Positions 62,301-64,000 of a stretch of DNA of 64,000 nt are shown here, piece after piece. Both the position numbers and the translations under genes were made by a program. The stretch is taken from contig OZ037846.1 of NCBI GenBank assembly GCA_964035575.1, positions 1,329,501-1,393,500 on the forward strand. Reading direction: 5' to 3'. The notes under the pieces were generated by a model, which saw only the letters and a program-made list of their open reading frames with translations, did not search any database and was not told the origin of the DNA. Positions within the stretch are counted from its first letter, which is position 1; each line of letters opens with the position of its first letter. This DNA is from Rhynchopus sp. YZ270_cl-10. Lineage: Eukaryota; Euglenozoa; Diplonemea; Diplonemida; Diplonemidae.

Positions 62301-64000
62301 CAGCATCCAAAACCTCCAGGGTGCAGCACGCTTCATCGTTAAGGTCCACTATAGCAGCACAAAGCATACACGAACCTGTGGATACGGAATCTCCACTGTG
62401 TTTGATTTGGTGCGCGCTGTGGGTCGTATTCACCGTGAAACTTCGTTGCGCGATGCGATTCGTAAAAAGGCCGTTAGTGAGGGTTTATCGAAGTCGCGAG
62501 CAGCTACAGGGCAGACTGCGATTCTTGAAGCAAGGTTGATACAAGAAAGCTCGCTTGCAAAGGTGCAGGCGAAGACCACGGAGCGGGTCGCGGATATTCA
62601 TGAAAAGGCAAAGCGGAATTTCAGTGAGCACGTTATCGGGCAAGACCTTCACAAAAAACGCTGTGACGCGACCGCAGCGGAATCCCATAAGCTCAACCGC
62701 GTCATCCTCCAGGAGCAGCTTGCTGCAAAACCGTTTCTCGAGGCTGCGTCGACAGCGTTGCGTTCAATTGATAAATCTGCGTTGTCGGACCTCCGCTCGC
62801 TTGTCAAGCCGCCACCCGATGTGATCGCAGTATGCATCTCTGTCATGATCATGACTGCCGACGGCCGCATCCCAAAGGAACGTACCTGGAGTGCTCTGAA
62901 AAAGACGATACAAAGCCCTGCACAGTGGTTGCAACAGATCAGCTCATTGGATCTGAACAACCTCCCCCCTATGCAGACCGACTACGTCTCGAAGATGATC
63001 AACGAAAACAAACACCAATACCAGCCGAACAATCTGTTAATCCGTTCCCCCGCCTGCGCTGCGCTGTGCTCCTGGCTTATCAATGCCATTGCGTATCATG
63101 AATCCCGCGTAATCATTCGCCCTAAAGAAGAAGCCGCCCACGAACTAAAACAAACCCTAGAAGGATACAAACAGACTCTCACCAAAATGAAGGAAAAGTC
63201 GAAGGTGCTAAAGGTGGCGGTCGACCAGGCCTTTCAGGACCTTTCTGCGTCGGAAGATCAGTTTGACAAACACTCACTCAATGCGGAGCAAATCGAAGCC
63301 CGTCTCGGGTGCGCAAAGGCTCTAATGGATGCCCTAGGGGAGGATGATAAATGGAGCGACACCTTGCAGAAGGAGCAGGAGTGGGGGGTAGGCGATGTGC
63401 TGCTCTGCGCGGCTTTGGTGACGCACGGTGGAGGCCTTTCGGAAGAGGCGAGAGCGACGTTGGGTAGAGAATGGATCACTGCCTTGGAAGAGATGAACTT
63501 GCCACTTCTCCAACCGGTTCTGCCACTACTGCGACCAGCTGACGCAGCGCTCTGGACGATGGCGGGGCTGCCGCAAGATAATTTTATGCTTGGCTCTGCA
63601 ATGGCTGCCACCACCTCCGCTCGGCATGTTCTCATGATTGACCCTCAATCTCTTGGTTGGCAATGGTTAAATACATTGTATCCAGATGTGCTCGTGGCAT
63701 CCTATCAGTCAGAAGATTACCATGATGTGCTGTTAAAAGCACTGTCGGAAAGCGCTCCAGTAATCTTGACGGATGTGTCCGGACGGCTTCCGGTCTGTTA
63801 CGACGCATTGCTGGGAACGCCGTCGGTGGTCACGCGGAACCATACTGTGAAGATATCCCTGCGGGGAAGGAGGTTCACGGTGCGGGATTCATTCAAAATT
63901 TTTGCGATATCTCCACTCATAGCGACGAACCTGCCGATGGAGCTGTTGACGCATTTTAATGTTGTCAATTTTTCGGTTTCGGAGGATTTTATAAAGGACA
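53335..64000 (+). CDS. Dynein heavy chain with degenerate ATP sites, partial at the window edge
   Basis: A single open frame of 3,555 codons to the window end. The ATG directly follows an in-frame TAA (53332-53334). The layout is that of a dynein heavy chain: tail to about residue 1360, linker about 1375-1820 (LWDLV, WLEVEAQWTE, PRLAVLSDHK), AAA1 about 1960-2190, AAA2 to 2400, AAA3 to 2700, AAA4 to 3020, stalk about 3020-3330 with the KPPPD hallmark at 3158 before the microtubule-binding head, then AAA5 (GLPQDNF, LMIDPQS, from 3411). AAA6 and the C-terminus lie outside. ATP sites are abnormal. AAA1 Walker A at 1991 is GPSAVGKV (normally GPAGTGKT), and its Walker B reads GAWLIVARCAQ (normally GAW.CFDEFNR), losing both acids. 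AAA2 at 2251 is intact GPPGCGKT. AAA3 is GSPGSGRS, but with IDDV kept. AAA4 is GPRGVGKH. Such a protein could bind microtubules and dynein partners yet should not be an ordinary motor. Animal DNHD1 is a possible analogue. Confidence 0.95.
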   Translation, partial: MSEIDLEDQVAGLLFRARRLLGFPDYDTPEVLNVQESSFFGEGAFFGSGAHDLERWCNGGEHFEFVAQWLKMDTAGEKPQAEQSTHVFSFAPTPTPPRSKVSIGSSTRNNILQRLHPTRIDALACSFDVTPISRSASNASCLSFTPRRISQCGWREPLPGKEELNPEGILLIAREGAKMVLIKQLPEKAMEQRCAFFIKSSASGRSAQSAPAAFNCGLIPAGCSRPALEALLLKLARTFIGGCLATAKKPDALKVFEQALNPKAETELSSVHSKPIFKVISAAQSVPMPEEFDPANIDVLAVTWIKHIKDLLAQEPQKCSVQREADFWRELAAHIVYTKAQFQEPKVAAVVRRLREHGSLLSVTLDSLLKSLEGEAQKRMKWSSYLAPLAVYREQISARLNLFPESTHSNRAQNERNQIFTDLFATIGCLAEYSDYASVGRLTALFLQFADLISDEVVTWLSKSPSSLIIRNMDIAKEVLCAFKETFLAQRVEKTIFRVCPVKAPFVNLDSAVERIRDVHEMVSSRALAFTQISAHLPHGNSQKNIQHLVQLRLEMQNIPFIPQNLFRHSEESFDKVYSLNNNEIKSFESRLGILLEDVVADTAVSTRACEVIEVFKALKDRRHFRTSWRRACEVALALFQKEISQCKRKIRTALQEKHGFSRLSRAVPMCAQFVCLADSVIERMDPTPLLRLLPPNPTTEEATELIARVQLLKEKELRKWCEKASAIVSSMKPGLLRHVQHERFHEVTVVLDPSVVKAVNEGIVFKRLDKDCFIPDAVEDVLERWGSVKMRKQRLQQVCFQFSADLRKIPPVWQKLLDYEIKNALLVFSRDGVDVSDVFSGSLSNVNLDECLTWVGGSEVDAFVSNCEEAGALVSRAVRILHAPLERINASFVAFDNSDTLFPFDSRVGNHTLVLGPEWTAFYEAKREERFEKLKQIPPDLISESLDQLNEFRGVERVSELDEEWLEYSHQVCLSAQKGVVKLVENALKRLKKQLSKNDTAAIPLISFSLTLNGDDAQFTPSKEKVTAAADAIIEDILRYPALVPNFGNPECLTGNVTSEGSVSSLVSAIKSLLSEELDEAASCLVFFNSQIQRWGQVFRGKSRNPVLGNGLLATDELLYAAMGNSQRRHTPSPSIMVDAEVEPSEVLSKLLKDCEAVAAALRRLPSSFTFGVFLLDTSALKTALANRAGEVHRKAVEDAHQKVEASLKELETELQTTYETISLAATNPAVTPSDLFTVLREIRDSFTKEAKVHSTLEPLLLLIRVLKKRHALPAQVIFSLLDRSEVIPELWTRIKGRIGTLRTSISSLQDKEVINWMEDHETFSKRVALYVVSASQRLPNSISLLDKNPYEQLCLVRAEVVLLLLEEKEMLKVGSMLEIIQTPSKELERFGEVVSSLKTLWDLVCHITSCLQEHGEGLFSNFSPETLTKVIDALEDLVVAESITVKGHRLYEQLSESLAEWKRHVPLLVKLHSSAFRTRHWNSLLDSCRKERCRHGDHTLICIIESGVSLGHAKLKILLKQSEKENITEQIVLAVYSSWIKRNLPLRWNGATMARTWSLDVSLTEELIALAESDRIALHGIERDPASAPHRSKIRRWLANLDVVSTVFRDWLEVEAQWTEVIYSLHSDYYLDGYKTLHKTYLYQMAKIHCKEDTRRPYPFFEALQLMKTFLNKPSGIRSMLAELEGRMQLRIEWCCTAQPRLAVLSDHKIKQLLALEQNHTEVLKMFSLIAPGCAVTMFSDGEKGVIRQHTEVTGFQSLDGVDTFTLGEPFACMGSLDSYFSGLLDAVHRGMQKQMEDAWAMVTDIPRAEWCINSITQTVTLAAHLAFYSDVNTMFDQLENGNPDTYNSLHSALTVRIRMHAGVLRGVGGMQSYICSIAALVSLDVNDKKRISSLLTVELHHRDILDCIIAQKAVRCTDFAWDTQLRIGWDTEGGAPVASGPFGVSMELGREFVSSAVGIPIITTPETHRCRTMTLVAMRIGTCPALFGPSAVGKVEMVHDLAKTLAHHAIVLVCSQTFEAKLVGRVFFAASRLGAWLIVARCAQLSLQNSILVANHVAEILQLQRQQRTRAKVAVTLVKNQTGWQPLPAPLVSLCQPVCLVQASITLLAVTAFASFGMRNAKHLGTQLGAFYDHGQELLPEQSWGIPTLRTVLILTRARWKATNENEKTVVSGAIHIVHIASLGGEDLAVAGHLLRSLFSATPPQAASPIVDTIVSMGYSTGEGGEFGAICNRLVAGLALQNGICIIGPPGCGKTVMWKVAVTALGWPKATVLFPAASPLPAFHAALRAAKLQNKKMIVLDGTPAQWLDDLSLNLDERMANSLINRDCRLVVECEHLRDVSPSVVTRVGIVSIRGVDVGWLGVKDRWSQNLSKEFRSAVDFLCDTHLAMVFEWHRKYLATQNELSLLQTILSTIDTLLLRVKKTSASSVDAVFAVSVFWSILAQISTSGEAASLLSWWRREFPLAGVIQDPTNQPRHTFLDLYKTLFSMGDTITPMFERTLLELTPEQVYATCYTVLLTAKQRSVCLIGSPGSGRSKVLSSLPQTLFVEGSATTQRTAWSGVDKDRQVVVCIDDVSTLPATTKESVRESLAINAGVTFVMVASAQDPTFGSPRTAMQLTALHLSDEDGVLEAIAQRISEHFTVDPSGNSSPQTIALPLFVSKAKSAFSEEVQVAGSSLGEASVQFVKRVDFSEKHSVISMHRTQVLTKLQQRLVVATPASITSRSKLVCLWRYEVRRLVHDAFLNPRQPQDLHETLDEVTVSIFDYIPENVFGDEDDTEEDPPEPCPVAPSAPRPPKTYWVPISRGSWNTVNKEKFPTSAKDTLDAVSKIDKRNPSLCTSVLVKHITSVADCLMTDMKVTIITGPRGVGKHYVAVQAARLLKSTPITYEGDVTYLGQLGLQGPKLQDVLIVKESRVTCSSFYEELSALRNVKIIFICNSCTPYLQRLRGEHAGLFSICHQYVMRELPCLTKFELVCNHLQSERQTNSIQNLQGAARFIVKVHYSSTKHTRTCGYGISTVFDLVRAVGRIHRETSLRDAIRKKAVSEGLSKSRAATGQTAILEARLIQESSLAKVQAKTTERVADIHEKAKRNFSEHVIGQDLHKKRCDATAAESHKLNRVILQEQLAAKPFLEAASTALRSIDKSALSDLRSLVKPPPDVIAVCISVMIMTADGRIPKERTWSALKKTIQSPAQWLQQISSLDLNNLPPMQTDYVSKMINENKHQYQPNNLLIRSPACAALCSWLINAIAYHESRVIIRPKEEAAHELKQTLEGYKQTLTKMKEKSKVLKVAVDQAFQDLSASEDQFDKHSLNAEQIEARLGCAKALMDALGEDDKWSDTLQKEQEWGVGDVLLCAALVTHGGGLSEEARATLGREWITALEEMNLPLLQPVLPLLRPADAALWTMAGLPQDNFMLGSAMAATTSARHVLMIDPQSLGWQWLNTLYPDVLVASYQSEDYHDVLLKALSESAPVILTDVSGRLPVCYDALLGTPSVVTRNHTVKISLRGRRFTVRDSFKIFAISPLIATNLPMELLTHFNVVNFSVSEDFIKD

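Noticed and set aside
53484-63635. Many minus-strand frames through the last 10 kb
   Set aside because: They overlap the continuous dynein frame on the + strand and have no domain content.

Overview
This window is nuclear DNA of a unicellular eukaryote. Evidence: protein-coding genes split by GT-AG introns (50 to about 400 nt, donors mostly GTATGT), a dynein heavy chain, a fatty-acid elongase, a membrane adenylate cyclase, long poly-T/poly-A runs and a very high load of transposon-like repeats. TAA, TAG and TGA all end genes, so the code is standard. Every supported intact gene lies on the + strand, and most have a pyrimidine tract plus AG shortly before the ATG. That fits spliced-leader trans-splicing in co-directional clusters, as in Euglenozoa. 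Because cis-introns are also present, a diplonemid- or euglenid-like organism is my best guess, but this is inference and the lineage is not proven.

Layout. 1-25 kb has no convincing host gene. It is a patchwork of terminal-inverted-repeat (TIR) elements (4160-4646, 5210-6336, 8617-12574, 13917-15698, 17500-20127), small MITEs and foldbacks, dispersed short repeats, a 7-bp array, a 49-bp minisatellite and two near-identical poly-A retroposons. 25.2-26.5 kb holds an ELO-type elongase with one intron. 26.6-34.7 kb is again repeats, including two TIR elements that share their outermost ends (26883-28059 and 29445-30434). 34.8-64 kb is gene-dense: a four-exon probable mitochondrial protein, an EGF-like membrane protein, a Cys-rich unknown, a broken ubiquitin-like/LRR gene, an adenylate cyclase, an intact ubiquitin-like/LRR gene, a 797-residue coiled-coil protein with two introns, and a dynein heavy chain that runs off the right edge.

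Main points. (1) The dynein heavy chain is open for 3,555 codons and is clearly a dynein (linker, AAA1-AAA5, stalk). Yet AAA1 has lost both Walker A and Walker B catalytic residues, and AAA3 and AAA4 P-loops are also degenerate, so it looks like a maintained pseudo-motor. (2) The coiled-coil gene and the dynein share an about 100-bp upstream module, suggesting co-regulation. (3) Several TIR elements share internal cores but carry different arrays of short motifs at their ends, as if the ends were exchangeable. (4) One ubiquitin-like/LRR gene is split by two tandem copies of an about 600-bp insert with a 19-bp direct repeat at each junction.
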